Source: Micropterus salmoides (Eukaryota; Chordata; Actinopteri; Centrarchiformes; Centrarchidae). Taken from it: a DNA stretch of 64,000 bases. The position numbers were made by a program, and so were the translations under genes. Location of the stretch: assembly GCF_014851395.1 (NCBI RefSeq), contig NW_024041150.1, positions 31,126,305 through 31,190,304 on the forward strand. The letters are read 5' to 3'. The notes below the pieces were generated by a model. The model was not told where the DNA came from. It worked only from the letters and a program-made list of their open reading frames with translations, and searched no databases. Below, piece after piece: positions 1 to 13,384 of this stretch; position 1 is the stretch's first letter, and each line of letters starts with the position of its first letter.

Positions 1-38
<38 letters not shown>
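1..38. repeat. (AC)n microsatellite, cut by window edge
   Basis: The window opens inside an uninterrupted AC dinucleotide run, so its true length is unknown. Confidence 0.95.
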
Positions 39-40
<2 letters not shown>

Positions 41-2440
41 ACAGACAACTCTTTGTGGGGATAACCTGAACCCTGCAATCTCGACAACACTCATTCCTTT
101 AGCCTGATCCGTAACCACTGCATGCCTGTGTACTGAATCTTTTAACCACTGTTCCCATTTCAGGTCTAAATCTCAAAAAACAAGCCAGTGAAAATCAATT
201 TAATCAATTTTCTGTTCCTCCAAAGATCAGTGCCAGTTTGCATAACATGTCTAGGAAATGCAAACTTTGACTCATGAGTAAAAAGTATTCCTTGAAAATA
301 TTAAGAGGCTAAATGTAACTTTTAGCAAAGTTTAAGTCAATAGTGCCTCTCAGAAGAAAGTGTGTCATGGCTGCATCTCAGCTTCATGCACCTTATTCTT
401 TTTATGCAAGAGGAAAGCTGGTGTAAGATATTTCACTTTCAGTTATTTTGACACTGTTAATATAGGCCGATGTTATGGATCCTGTAATAAATGCAATATA
501 TAGTAAAAATAAAGAGTTCATGAAGGGAGAACCGTGTAAGTTAAACACATAATTAATTAATCTCTGTTTTTCTAAAAATTATAGATTGCCTTTAAAAGTG
601 TACTGGCAAATTTGATTAAGCTAATGTAATATATGTTGCACATGATTGATGTAGGCAAATGTGGTTTAAGTGAACTTTAGGAAGAATCACAAGGTGTGAA
701 CATTTGATTGTATTAAACCATCATGTCATGAAAGTTAACAAAGACCTTGTGTCTTTTGGCAACTTAATGTCATTATACTTTCAAAATACGGAAAGTGTTC
801 AGCTGCTGCCTCTGCTGGTCACTCAGGGTTCTGTGGTTACTTGAGTTCAGTATCACAATAATTAAATTAAATGTAAGTCAAGTCAGTTTTAGTTATATAG
901 CCTAAAATCACATTACATTTTTTGACCTGTACCACAATCTGTACAGCATATGACAACCTGGATTTAGAAGGAAGAAAACTCAGAGAGGAACAGAGATCCC
1001 CCTCCATTGGGATGGACATAGAAATGCTGTGTGTATGGAGTAAATTCACAGTAACACAGTAAATAACAACTGAAAGTATGGAAAATCAGGATAACGTTAT
1101 TAGGCAGCTAAACACATTTGAAGAATCTGAATGTGGGAGGACATAGAGCATTAAGAGTTATGGTGAAGTCATGATCTCTTGACTAAGCAAACATGCATCT
1201 GATGTTTCACATATTATGTATTTAAATGTCTTGCATGCACACAGAGCCAATACATAGACAAATACCTGGTTCTTTGATTCTACAGTAGTACAGAAATGTT
1301 CTTCTTCTTTAAGTCCACTAGAGGGACTCAGAGAGCCTTATTCATTGTCATTGTATCTTTATTTGATTGGATGAAAAGCAACTAATAGCTTGTGTTTTCC
1401 CCCCCCCCCTTTTGGCACATAATGCTGTAGGCCAAAGTCCATCTTTATGGATCTTGCTAATATATGTTGAGAGTACATAGTTGTGTTATTCTATATTTTT
1501 CTTATCATCAACAAATCCCATGAAATGAGGATAGCCAACAATGCTTTAGTCGATCTCTCTTTTACTTTCAGGCATCCCTGCCCTGTTTGTACCTCTCAGC
1601 CTCAAGCCCACTGGTTCCTACCAAATGTTTAAAAAAACAGCGCACAAATATATTGTTATATATGTATTGTAAAACTTTTATAAAGGCTCAGTAATGTCCT
1701 GAGACAGCTGGGCACTGTAGTTCATTGCAAACTTCAAAATTCAAAAAGGAGGAAAGTGTCTTTGCTGGGGACTAATTTTAGCAGTGGATTAATACACATT
1801 TGATGCATCCGTGAGCATTTACAGCAGCAGGATGGCTTATGTGGAACAGACTTGAGATAAACTGCCACGTCATTTTACTTAATGCAACAGGATGGGTCAC
1901 TGAGGTGTTCATAACTGTGTTTGGATAACAAAAGAAGACTGCTCTTTCAGGATTTAGATACACAGACAATATTTGTTAGTAGGATCAGTTGGTTTTGGTC
2001 TTTCCATGAGATTTGTCGACAATGAGGAAAATACGTCAGTAACGTCAATATAAATGGCTAACCTTGTGATGGAAAACAAAAGCTGAATGCTAACAAAAGT
2101 CCTTCACCACCTTTTGACCCATCCTGTCAGTTTTCTCTTTCAGCTGTCTACTTAGAATTAAATCTGCCACAAAACGATCTGACACTGAGAGAAGAATGAC
2201 CTGTTTCATATGTTCTGTTCTCAGTGATTTTGTGCTTTTTCCATCCCACTCTGACAGTATGCTATTGTCATTAGCTAAGATGTCCAAACTGTTTTCCTTT
2301 CTGGACTCTGGGAAGTATGTGGGCTGTTTAACAACATTTCTTTCTCCCTAGTTTCTGTTGCCTTGCTCAGAAATCCTCTTTACTTTTGGTATCATTTTAT
2401 TCAGAATATCTAACTGTTCTCTCTTCTGTCTGCCTCTGTC
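39..2440. other. Non-coding flank or 5' intron upstream of the pea15 start exon
   Basis: AT-rich sequence with no convincing coding exon. The short ORFs here have no recognisable composition. The polypyrimidine tract and CAG at about 2421-2443 are the acceptor of the exon holding the pea15 start codon, so the first, non-coding pea15 exon must lie within this stretch or beyond the left edge. I could not locate it. Confidence 0.5.
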
Positions 2441-2446
2441 CAGACC

Positions 2447-5400
2447 ATGGCGGAGTACAGCTCTCTGCTCAGCGACCTGTCTGAAAACATCACCAACGAA
2501 GACTTGGAGCAGCTCAAGTCGGCCTGCAAGGAGGACATCCCAGAGGACCAGAGCAACAACATCACCTCCTCCAAGGAGTGGTTCAGCTACCTGGAGAAGA
2601 ATGACAAGCTGGCCCAAGGTGAGATATCAAATCATCAATCAAATCATTTAGGTTATATTTTATCTTTTCTTACTGTGTTGCTACTTAACTGGAATTAAAG
2701 AGGAAGAGTTTGTCTCTTCTTATTTCCACAACCAGTAGGCCTCCACTGATGACAGAAGCATCTTTGTATGACATGTCTGAAACACACTTACCGTGTTTTC
2801 AGTGAACAAGCCTGCTAACAACACTTCTCGTGCAGATAATCTGTCGTACATCGAGCACATCTTCGAGATTTCACGGCGGCCGGACCTGCTGACGAGGGTG
2901 ATCGAGTACCGCACCACCGTGCTCAAGATCTCTGAGGATGACGAGATCGACACCAAGCTCACACGCATCCCCTCAGCCAAGAAATACAAAGGTAACACAC
3001 TCTATATGCTTTATCTCTAGAACATGTAGATATAGGGTCAGTTTCTTCAAAATTGCCCTTTTAGGACATCACTGTATCTTTGATGTGTAAGAAGTTACTC
3101 TGATTGGCTTTCTGGTCTGCCAAATCCAGTCAGGTTCTGCCCTCTAATGGCTAAAGAGACAATTACCTTAAGATCCTCTCCTCAGCGTTTCCCAGCCTGT
3201 GAGTCAGGGCCTCTGTTAGTGGTGGCAATATACTTCTGAAGATGATTAGCAGGATAGAGTTAATTAATAATTTTACTTCTTCAGGACAAAAACATCACCC
3301 TTTGGTTGGAACAGGTCACAACTGGTAAATCTCTTCAACCTGTGATAAGGAGTAGCAAGTTATCATTGCTTCATATTAAGGGGTGACTAGCAAAAAAGGT
3401 TTAGAACCACTGCTGTAAATTCCTAAGAAAAAGTTGTGACACAAACATTTCTGAGAAGCACGCTAGTTTAAACATTTGGATTAGTCCTGAAAGTAAGTTG
3501 AAACACATTTTAAAAAAGATTTATTTTGTATTTGCAACATTTACTTTCCTCACTTCATTTATTCAAATAATGATATTATGCCGTTCAGGTTGTTATGGTT
3601 TATTTATGTTGGCTGTAGTTTAATGTTCTAATAAATGATCATTTACACCAATTAAAGTGATTTAAACTTTTTGTGAATAGTTTTAATTAGTTGTTCTAAA
3701 TAAAATAACAGAACAAGGTGAATATATTACTCCAAATGTATTTATTTATTTACTTAATTAATGAACACACAAACACACAACAAACTAAACTGCAGGCAAA
3801 ACATCCTTTACTGAGTACAAACTATCATCCACATATATTGCCTGATTTATTATTATTAAATATTATTTAAATTTAAATATTTTTAAAGCATGAATCTTGA
3901 CTTTATGTTACATGTATTCCGGTTTTAATTATGAATTTGAGGGAACTAATCTGGTAATTTTTCTGTTGAGTGTAAATCAACAATATTGAAATCAGTCATG
4001 CGGGCATGTTATAAGAGCAGGTTCCTGTTATTTTCGTCCTCTCTCAGCAGCCATTGCAGCCATTATTATTTCCTTTCTACAGCTTTTTTGTAGCTCAGTT
4101 CAGTTCACATGGGAAATTCAGCTTGCAGCCAGGTCGAGAGAAAACACAATAAAAACACAGGTGCAATGGCCAAATAAAAAACATCAGTTCTTCTACTATT
4201 AAAAATGATTAAATGTCTGTTTAGCTCATTTTTTGCCATGTGCACAAAAATAACTTGACAGTTTTTTTTCCCCCGTTTTTGATCTTTTACTATGATTTGG
4301 GTTTTTTATTACAGTTTTATATTATTTCTTTATTACTTAAAAAAAAAAGTGGTATTAATATTTGTTGCTTACTCAGATAGAGGAAAATACTAAATGCATT
4401 TTCCCAAGCAGTCTATGATATCAAAAGAATTAGACTTATTGTACTTTTCAGTTTTTATTACAATAAGCACTCAGGTTTAATATCCAGCAAGAGTGTGCAG
4501 TAAACAGTGACAGTGATATTGATGATACAAAAACCAGAAAGCTTCATTACATGCAGGCTGCAGCGTAACATAATTGTGATTTGCCCTGGTGTGATTATTT
4601 TTCTTGTGCCCCTCGCCTCAAAAAAGCATGTTCATGTACACATGGGCGTCCAGATCATTGGTACAGACGCACAACGACTCCACGCAATTGCAAACCTGAA
4701 CCTTTTGATCAGCAGCCGAAGTGCTAAACGCAAATATTACAGCCTGCCGTCGACTCAAACCTGCTGTCTCCGACTATCAAACAACCGAAATAGCTTTGGC
4801 CAGCTTGCAGTAACAAATCAACACAAGGTAGCCGACACAGTATGTCAATACCCACAGAACAAATAGCAATCAAGAAATGCACAGCAACTCATTATGGCAA
4901 CACAATATGAATGAATGGATCACAGCATCTGATCACGATCCACGTGGCAATTACAGTTGGCCCTTGTTGGGCCCTTGTAATCAGCTGGGCCCTGGTGCAT
5001 TGCACTGGTTGCACCATTGGTACTTGCCCCACTGTATGCATGCATTTTGTGAATCCCTCATGTATGTCATTTAAATCCTGTGCAGGAATGGTGGAGTCCG
5101 CTACTAATCATCAAATAATATAATAAATGTACTATAGAGGGGTAATTACATAATGTGAAACATTGAGTGGCTATTGCTAAAAAATGCAGACCACAAAAAA
5201 GGAAATGGGGTTTGACATGATAAAATTCTTAAGGATTATAATTTCATATCAGAAATTTACAGGTAGATTATTCCACAGCTTTGGTACAGAAGAAATTTAT
5301 AATTAAAAAGACTGAGCCAAAGATGCTACAATGGGTGTGATGTGCTCTCTTTCCTTGTTCTGGCTACAACCTTCTTTTTTTAAAACATAGGTTTATGATT

Positions 5401-5511
5401 ATTTCTCTCTCTCTACCCTCTTCTTGCAACCCCTCCCACCTTAAAGACATCATCCGCCAGCCCTCTGAAGATGAGATCATCAAGTTGGCCCCTCCCCCTA
5501 AAAAAGTGTGA
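2447..5511 (+). CDS. pea15: PEA15, astrocytic phosphoprotein PEA-15 (DED protein)
   Basis: There are three coding exons: 2447-2618, 2836-2991 and 5447-5511. All have AG/GT junctions and both introns are in phase 1. Joined, they give 130 residues, the usual vertebrate length. The start has a strong Kozak context (ACCATGG) just after a CAG acceptor. Residues about 3-81 form the death-effector domain. The two known regulatory serines fall where expected: Ser104 in RIPSAKKYK (PKC/CaMKII site type) and Ser116 in RQPSEDE (Akt site type). The C-terminus has the IIKLAPPP element that in mammals contributes to ERK docking. In mammals PEA-15 holds ERK1/2 in the cytoplasm, acts on RSK2 and modulates FADD/caspase-8 signalling. 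Nothing is broken. The identification rests on near-complete resemblance to the vertebrate protein; function here is inferred. Confidence 0.97.
2992..5446 (+). other. pea15 second coding intron
   Basis: About 2.45 kb between the DED exon and the last coding exon. Most is AT-rich and featureless. About 4,500-5,130 has a different, more balanced base composition, including a G/C-rich run near 4,960-5,040, and looks like an old inserted element. I could not assign it to a family. Confidence 0.6.
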
Positions 5512-5628
5512 AGTCACGACCCCCAGCCCGGATCTTTGCACCTTGATTTCTTCACTCCTGGCACTCCAATCAACCGACCAACCGTTTCTGACCAACCCTA
5601 TCACTCCCCTTCCTCACACATCCCTCAC

Positions 5629-5632
<4 letters not shown>

Positions 5633-5697
<65 letters not shown>
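5633..5697. repeat. (AC)n microsatellite in pea15 3' UTR
   Basis: About 32 uninterrupted AC units, about 120 bases after the pea15 stop codon. The His-Thr and Cys-Val ORFs that cross it on both strands are artefacts of the repeat. Confidence 0.95.
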
Positions 5698-5701
<4 letters not shown>

Positions 5702-6501
5702 GCCATGCCACCCTACTTGCACTAACACATGCTGTGACACAGAACCCCACGCAAGGCAGCCACCTACAAAGCAACCATCAGATCGTAGCGATGCAGACCG
5801 GTCCAAAGCTGAGGGGAGAGCTGCAGAAAGAAAGACATTAGAAGAAGAAACCTGGAGACGGACCAACAGCGTATGTGTATGAGGAGTGAGAGAGAGAGAG
5901 AGCCAAAGTCTACCCTCGATTCAAACGCTGAGTGGGTCAGTTCAGAATGAGTGCAATCTGAAAACACTGTTCAATCTGTGATGCTGTGTTCATGCAGCTG
6001 TCTGTGTGTGTGTGTGTCAGTCATGGTTGTTACACTTAAAACATCCACCCATGAAGAATTTGAAACTACAACCCCTGCCTTCAAAACATAACACAATTCA
6101 ATGGCAAAAAAACAAATCAAAAATTATGAAAACATCAGAAAGCTGTTAGGTAACCATAGAAACAATTAAGCTGTGTACTCATAGTATGTACAGTGATACA
6201 TAACTATGACTAACATGATTCAGCAGTGCTTACTCATAACCAGAATGCCAAAAGTGAAAACTAGTATCTGGAGATGAAACTTAAGAGAATGAGAGTAAAA
6301 CATGTAAATACAGAATACACGATCAAAAACTGTTTAAAAAGCAAAGCTGCAGCTAATACGTTAATACTTAGTAAAAATAAAATTAATCTAATAACTAATC
6401 TAATTCTCACACATATGACTGATGGTTCTCTGGTCCAATTCTATGAGGGTGATTGTTTTAGTGTGTAGCTGCATTCATTGTTCAGGTGTGTTTGCAATGT
6501 G

Positions 6502-6667
6502 AAAGGGATAGTTCGAAATTTTGGGAAAGACACTTATTCACATTTTTGCCATGACTTAGACAAGAAGATCAAAACCATGTACGTGTCTGAGAGTGGTAAC
6601 AATCTTTTCATCTAACATCAAACAGTTAAGTGAAATAATTTCCCAAAGTGTCTAACTATCCCTTTAA
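6502..6667. mobile_element. MITE-like repeat with inverted ends
   Basis: The left end begins AAAGGGATAGTTCGAAATTT and the right end is the imperfect reverse complement, finishing AACTATCCCTTTA. The unit is about 165 bases with no coding capacity. AGGGATAGTT-ended short elements are common in fish genomes as I recall them. The family name is not assigned. Confidence 0.6.
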
Positions 6668-8298
6668 AACCTGCATAGTTCATTTAAAAATGACTAAGTT
6701 ACCATCTTCTTGCCTCTTTTGGCAACATTGCCTTGAGGCTGCTGTATTTTGAAACAAAAGTTTAAGTCATACTTTAAGGACAGGACAGTCACTGTTCCTC
6801 AGCTAGAGGTTCTGTATGCATTCCCTTTACTCTTACACAGATAATTATATCGTGTTTCAAGAGCAAAAAATCTAATATTTTAGAAGATATTTAAAGCTGA
6901 TTTTCCAATATGAAAAGCCAATATTTGCCTTTAGCCTGAGTCATAGCAAATAGAAAATATTTAGATGGGAAAGTTATAGCAATTATTTCTATACTATGGA
7001 TGTTCCCTTTTCATCAAGAGGACCAGTTAGCATGAAAGTCTGTTGTATGAGCTGGCTAGAGATGTAAATATACTAATAATATATTGTAAGAAAATTTAGA
7101 AGATATAATATATTGACCTGCAGTGTGTAGTCAACATAGACAACACTGTAGCTCTAGCAGCGAATTTCCACTGTACGTTCGGTTTTATCCTGTCTGGTTG
7201 GGCTTTGAACTACATTAGAAAATACAAAAATATATTTTGAAAGATCATATTGGTTATTATATTTACTGTGTGAAAATCTTGATACATAGAGAGACAAACA
7301 ATTGACCTTCTTCACCCCTTTGTTACCATTTCATTTCTTGCACAGAAAATAAGTGACCAGCTTGGAAAGAGGGCAAACTAAGGCCTCTGAAAATAAAAAA
7401 ATAGGTGCAGATGTAAGTGAAAGAGGGGAGAAAACGTCAGAAGGAAAACATGGCATGTGATAATAAAACATGTCCTTTAATAAACTGTACATAAATAATA
7501 GATTGTGACAAGGATCTCTAATGAACACAGCCGCTCACCCCCCGCTGACTATGCCATTCCCACCATGCACCAACATAATAGCTAGCAAGACTGTTGAAAC
7601 TAAACTATAATGCTCTTTTGAACACTGTGTCTCTTTTTTTCCCGCGTTGAAGCCTTAGCGGACTTACCCCGAAATTTTTCAGAACTGTGAGAGATTGTGT
7701 GTGACGCGGAGACAGATGCCGGCACACACGTCAAGTTAATCAAAACGACTCTCACTTTTAAAGAGAGTGATGCTACTTTTATTCTGAAATTTGCTAAGGA
7801 CTTCAGTGTTGGTGTGTACAGAATGTCTGTGGGTCTATTTCTGCCCCTGTCTGTGTTGTGATCAAAGCTGTAGGATCAAAAAATGAACCAACATCATAAA
7901 AATCAGTGTATGACTAGTCATTTCTCCCAACCCCGCTACTTACCTACTTCCTCTCCCTCACCACCACGCTGCACTCCGACCCCAGTGCCAACGACCAAGA
8001 CGGTTATTTTGATCACAGTTTGCGTGATTTGTTTTCCGTGATGTTTTTTTTTTTTCTCTCTTCTGTATTGCTCGCCGTATATTGTAGTGATGGACTGATT
8101 TGTATCCTATGCATTTACGTCTGTAGGAAAACGCTGCACTGTAACATATCCTCCCAACAAATCACTTAATCTAAAGAACTGAACTCTTAAAGTATGGCGT
8201 GTCAGATTCTGATACTGAATTTGCATCATTGACGTGCTGGGTTGAGTGGCACTTCATAAAAGGAACTGAATATGAGCAGTTTTAGGAAAGAAAATAAA

Positions 8299-11200
8299 TG
8301 CTAATTACTCAATATTCATTGTTTGAAACTGGAAAAACTTGTTGGACCAACTATAGGAGTCTTCTCCTGCATCTCCCATTCTACTCTTTTGCAAGAAAAG
8401 TCTGAAGGTAACATTTAATAGTCCTTTAATGGTTATAATAGTCTGCAAACAGTGTATAAAACATCCACTGTTAACAATTCGTCCTGATATCAGGCTAGCT
8501 TTTGAAAATATTGTTAAAGGAAGTGTCCACCCTTAAATAATTTAACACTGTCATGTATGCTATACTTTATATTGAACTGTGCCCATTTTGCATTTAAGGT
8601 TTTATCTATCAACAGAGCGGTGGATGGCATTCGACCATTAGGTCCACCAATTAGGTTCAGACTGAAATATCTTAATAACTATAGAACTGATTGGCATGAA
8701 CTTTGGCGTACACATGCGTGGTCGTCAGAAGTGGAATCCTGATGAATTTGGTGATGTCCTGATTTTTTATCAAGCGGTAAGTTTTTGTCCCTTAGAATCA
8801 AAGCGAAAAAACCTCTGTTAAACTAGCAGTTTTGCACCATTATTGGCTGTAGGGTGAAATTAATCGCTTAACAGTCTCCAAAAAGAAAAGAAACCCTTAC
8901 AACCCTTACTCTATTGCTCGACCTTTTCAGATTGATAATATGTAACAGTGTATTTGTTAGAGTATTTCAGGGTGGATTTTACCTTCAGCATCTAGACGAG
9001 CCCTCGCTAGGCCTGACCCTTAGTGAAGCGGTAGCTGCCCTCCTGTAGCTTGAGCCAAGTGAACATAAAATGGCACCACTGCATTTATCACGGAGCTGAA
9101 ATGAGAGCAATTTGTCATTCAAAGGGAGGCAGATGTACTTACTGCTATGACCTGTGGGTAATGGTCTTTCTCAGTGTTAAAATTAATGTGATTGTTGGCC
9201 ACACATGTTAGATTTCCACTCACCACTTTAAGTGAAAAGCTTTGGTAATTTTAGAAACCAAAAGACAGGTTTTTCTGTTCAGATCTTAGCATGTGTTTCC
9301 ATTGTTGTAAAAAAAATATATATAACAGCAAGGGAGGATTTGGGCCATTGTATTTTTATGTTTTCTTCTTTTTTATTTGAAGTGCTTTTTAAATAGCAGC
9401 TTGTGAATTTAGATGTATGTGACAAAGTGACTTTTTTTCCCGCACTCATAATTTCAGTAGGCAATGGACTCATGTTAACAATTGTATGGTAGTTTGTCAG
9501 TAGTTTGTCCATGCAATATTTGTAAACATCAAAAAAGAAAAAATCCAACTGCTTGTTGCTGTAGACGCTCCTGGTTAAGTTAAAACATTTGCAGCCGTTT
9601 ATTGAGTGGACTGCCTTCATCTACTGCCTGTTTCCTCTAAAGTCAACCCACATCAATGTCACAATGGTAACCGTGGCACAGCCCCTTGGACTTCATCACC
9701 AGGCAGATTATATGTTTGGCATTGCTTAGTATTTTCCTCTGTAGCCATCGGCACATAATATATCAACATATCAGTCACAAATGATGTCAAATTTGGATTT
9801 CCATGTACCACGTACATATCAACTCAAAAGTAAATGCTGCAAAAGTATAAACCTACTAAATATTTATGTATTTGTGGTGAATACCTGATTATAACCAATA
9901 CAAGAGAGTAGATGAAGTAGAAAAATGAAGCAGCAGATATTGTGTGAAGGTATTCAGCATGTAATGCTAACAGTCAATTAAAATTCATTCAAACAAGAGT
10001 ATCATTTTCCTTTAAAGACAGTGTTTTTTGAGTTATTTTTTCATTGTTGTTGTTTTCTTTACATTTTATTAGGTTGTAAATATGTATTTTGAATATATAT
10101 CATGTTTGTTTTGAAATTGATTAATTTATTTAATGCCTATATATTGTTGTTTTTACGTATCCTGATTTTGTTTTACTAACTGGAAACAAATCAAGGGATG
10201 AAAACGTGTTGCTTATCTAATGTTAAGCGGACCATGCATAAAACACTTTTATAATCCATGTCACACTCTTCATTTAGGTTTTGCTGTTTTGGCTTTGGGT
10301 GATGATTTTACAAAAAAAATGATATTCATTTCATTGTATTTACTGATATGTAACATATTATGTTTTACTGTGTCGTATTTGATCAGACGTGTCGTGGTCA
10401 CTGCTTGTGAAATGATTTTATTCAGAGAGTTTCCAAATCATGACAAAAGATAAAAGCAGTCACAAAGTCATAATCTGACATTTTGTTCGTATGAGACATG
10501 TTGTCACTTGCGCATTGCACCAAGAGCAGGACATTTAAATGGTTTGGTGTCTAGTTATTTTGGGCTAGGTGTGTGTAGAAATGTTAACCCCTGATTTGTA
10601 GATTACAGTCTTTGCAGCCAATCTTTAGCAGTGTTTTCATGCAAAGTATGTTCTCATTCTACTCATTTAACACAAAAAATAACCCATGGGGTGTAATAAA
10701 AAAAATAAAAAAAAGCCAATTGACAACCCTCATCTGGACAATAAGCACACTTCAAGCTCCATAGTTTTATTTGCTATCTATTTTTCAAGTGAGATATTAG
10801 TGAATGATTAAAGGGCACATGGACTAAGTGATTGAGTGAAGAAGTAACTATAGGTATCAGTGCTGGGTAGAGTGGTGTAAGTCGTGAAGAATATTTTGGT
10901 TGCAGAGAGAAATATGTAGGTTCATACTTTTAGAAATATCTTTGGTGTGTTTAAAAGATTTCACACCTCTGCATCTAGTCAGTATCATTTTGAATGTGGC
11001 AGGTATTGCACAAGAATGCTGTATAATGGGTGAGATGTAATTAATGATAATAATGTGTGGTAATGTTAGAAATGCTGAATGTCTGGTCAGTCAAATCAGA
11101 TGAAGTTGTGCAGCAATGTTTTTATGTTTTCCTTTGCACCTTTTAATGTTACAGGAAGAGTGTGAGTCACATTCAATTGGGCGTTACTGAATATTGTGCA

Positions 11201-12055
11201 CAAGCTTTTTAACCTCACCAACTTAGAGCGGCACAGGATTTTGACAAATAAAGTTTACATTTCATACACAAAAAAAGCAAGCTTCACATCATAGGTAAAA
11301 GTGCCAACTTGATTCAGCTGCAAAGTGCTGGGGTGGATGGACCTGAAATCATGCAATGCTTGACATTGACCATTGTCTCATGATGTTTGTGGTGAACAAT
11401 CTTTTATTTCAGATATAGTCACCTTAATGTTTGTGGCTAGATCAGAGATTTCCTGAAGTGTGTGTGCATTTTGCAGTAGTGGACAAAGGTGGCTATTTTG
11501 ATGTCTTGTGTTTTCAACACTAATCTGATCTTTGTAACTGAAGGTTTAACATAAGGCTCAAAAACATTCCTGTGGTGTGGTTTAAGTTTTAAGGGCATCT
11601 AACAATTTGACTCAGCATGAAGGAGTTGTAGGTTAGAGGAGGTTTTTGCAGAGGTGTCAAGACTTGAAAAGTCTAATAGTGTGTTATACAAATGATCTCA
11701 GTGCCGTTGAGTGTGGACACGTCTGTGATTTTGAAACACTCACCTACAAGTAGCAGAGATTTTCCCAAAATGCTTTAGTAGGGATAATAATTTCAGCTCT
11801 TAATTTTCAGCTGCAAACTTAACTTTTAGCAGTTTTGTTCCACAAGTTTGAAGAACATCAGCAAATGTAAACATTTCTAATATAAATCTAAACATTTTAT
11901 TTGAACTAACATCGCTGAGTATAATTCTTAATGAGAGTTGCCCTGTGTGTCACTGCCGTGAGATTCAGTCAGTGGGATGTTTTCACTTGTATTCTGCCAG
12001 TTATTTTGTAATGTGTTTGTTCTCAAATGGTGTAGCAAGTGACGGGTGTGTTTTT
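8299..12055. other. No intact gene seen; AT-rich intergenic sequence or distal pea15 3' UTR
   Basis: About 3.7 kb with no ORF of coding quality on either strand. It holds the dispersed repeat at about 8,620-8,790, a possible distal poly(A) signal at 11247-11252, and otherwise nothing I can name. Confidence 0.5.
8620..8790 (+). repeat. Dispersed fish repeat ('aactatagaactgattggcatgaa' type, described by key words)
   Basis: The string of phrases meaning 'ATATCTTAATAACTATAGAA', then 'GGCATGAACTTTGG', then 'GGTGATGTCCTGATTTTT' matches a short interspersed repeat that I recognise as very frequent in percomorph introns and UTRs. It is non-coding. Recognition is from memory, not a search. Confidence 0.5.
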
Positions 12056-12560
12056 TCAATCCAGTCCATCATGTAGTCAAGACTTAATGCTGTAGATGTA
12101 TGCCTGTTAGATAAACTACACACAGTTGAATTTAGTTTGAGACAAGGAAGTGATCCAGTTCTGTCCCAGTGACGAAGAATCTGACGTGGTTTTGGAGGAT
12201 GTGACACTCTGCTTAACAATGCAGTGAAGAGCGTCATTACATCCATTTTACATTTTCTCATACAGCTCACAACATAACCCTGTTGAATGCCATGGGCTCA
12301 ATGCTGTTAGAAACTTTTGCTAAGGGTTTCCTCTCATGGGGAAAGAAGTACTTCAGGATTTATTTTGCAACGACTGCATCAACATATATGAGGTATTATT
12401 CAAACAGATATAAAGGTGTGGCTTTTGTCATGATTTAAATGAGACTAAACTGAAATTATGCCATTTTGTCATTGTGCTAAAATGAATATAAATATTATAT
12501 ATTAAAATATATTTGCTAACCTATACTGTGTTTCCTGGAGTTGTTTTCTGTTAAAGATAA
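12056..12560 (+). pseudogene. Relic similar to the 3' flank of the SAMD9L-CARD gene
   Basis: Two stretches (about 12,056-12,190 and 12,390-12,545) align by eye, in order and orientation, with 23,104-23,245 and 23,335-23,480, just after the CARD stop codon of copy 1. Shared words include ATCCAGTCCATCATGT, GATCCAGTTCTGTCCCAG (one base different) and GTCATTGTGCTAAAAT. No CARD-coding sequence is visible before it. It may be the last trace of a fourth gene copy, or both may be copies of a dispersed repeat. Confidence 0.5.
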
Positions 12561-13384
12561 CATACAGTAGTGTAGTGGGGTAGTGAAATGTAACTAAGTA
12601 CCTATGCTGACACATGTGTGGTTGCACTTTACTTGAGTATTTGCATGGCACTTTATACCATAACATTTCAGACAGCGAAATATTGTACTTTTTATATTAT
12701 TTTCTATTAGATTATTTTCATATTCATTTGGCAAGTGCTTTTATACAAAGCAATATACAATGAGCGCATTCAAACCATGCAGGAGCTAGAGCAAGACATC
12801 ATCCAAAACTGGGAGTCTGTTCCTTTTAAACTAACTTATAAAAACATAAAATGTTTCAAGGATGTTGGTTTTTTTCATGCATAAATGCCAACAATTGCCA
12901 GCTTCTCAAATGTAATTATTTTAATTTATTACACATACAAAACTATTGGCTGGACCAAGCAAACATTGTGAAGGTGTAACTTTGGACTGGTAATTGTGAT
13001 GGGCACTTCTCACATTGTTTTTTACAGACCAAACATAACAATCAGCAGATTAAACTTGAAAAGAATCATTAGCCACAGTCCCAATTAATATTGTTAAGAA
13101 TTAGCTTAAACCTAGAACCATAAATGCTGTTTACAAATGCATGATTCACAATAATCTAAATATGTAATATATAAAATATATAAAACACAGCAACATTTTT
13201 ACTTTTACCTTAACTAAATTGAGACAATGAGTCATGTACCTTACCCACTGAGCTAATCAGTGATACTAAAACCACCTAGAAATTACCATTAAGAAACGTT
13301 CTTGCCAACCCCTGTGTTAAACTACTGTTTTGTTATCTCGAGATCATCAATATTATTAGTGATAGCAATAAAAATAATCAAAAT

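Larger units (their letters stand above)
5512..8298 (+). other. Probable pea15 3' UTR
   Basis: Sequence after the pea15 stop with no open frame of note. AATAAA hexamers at 8293-8298 and again at 11247-11252 are candidate polyadenylation signals. The UTR could end at either, and the end drawn here is the nearer one. It contains an AC microsatellite and a MITE-like repeat, listed separately. Confidence 0.4.

Noticed and set aside
2447..5511. A functional link between the DED of pea15 and the neighbouring CARD genes
   Set aside because: Adjacency of two death-fold genes is suggestive, but pea15 is a conserved kinase regulator and nothing in the sequence connects them.
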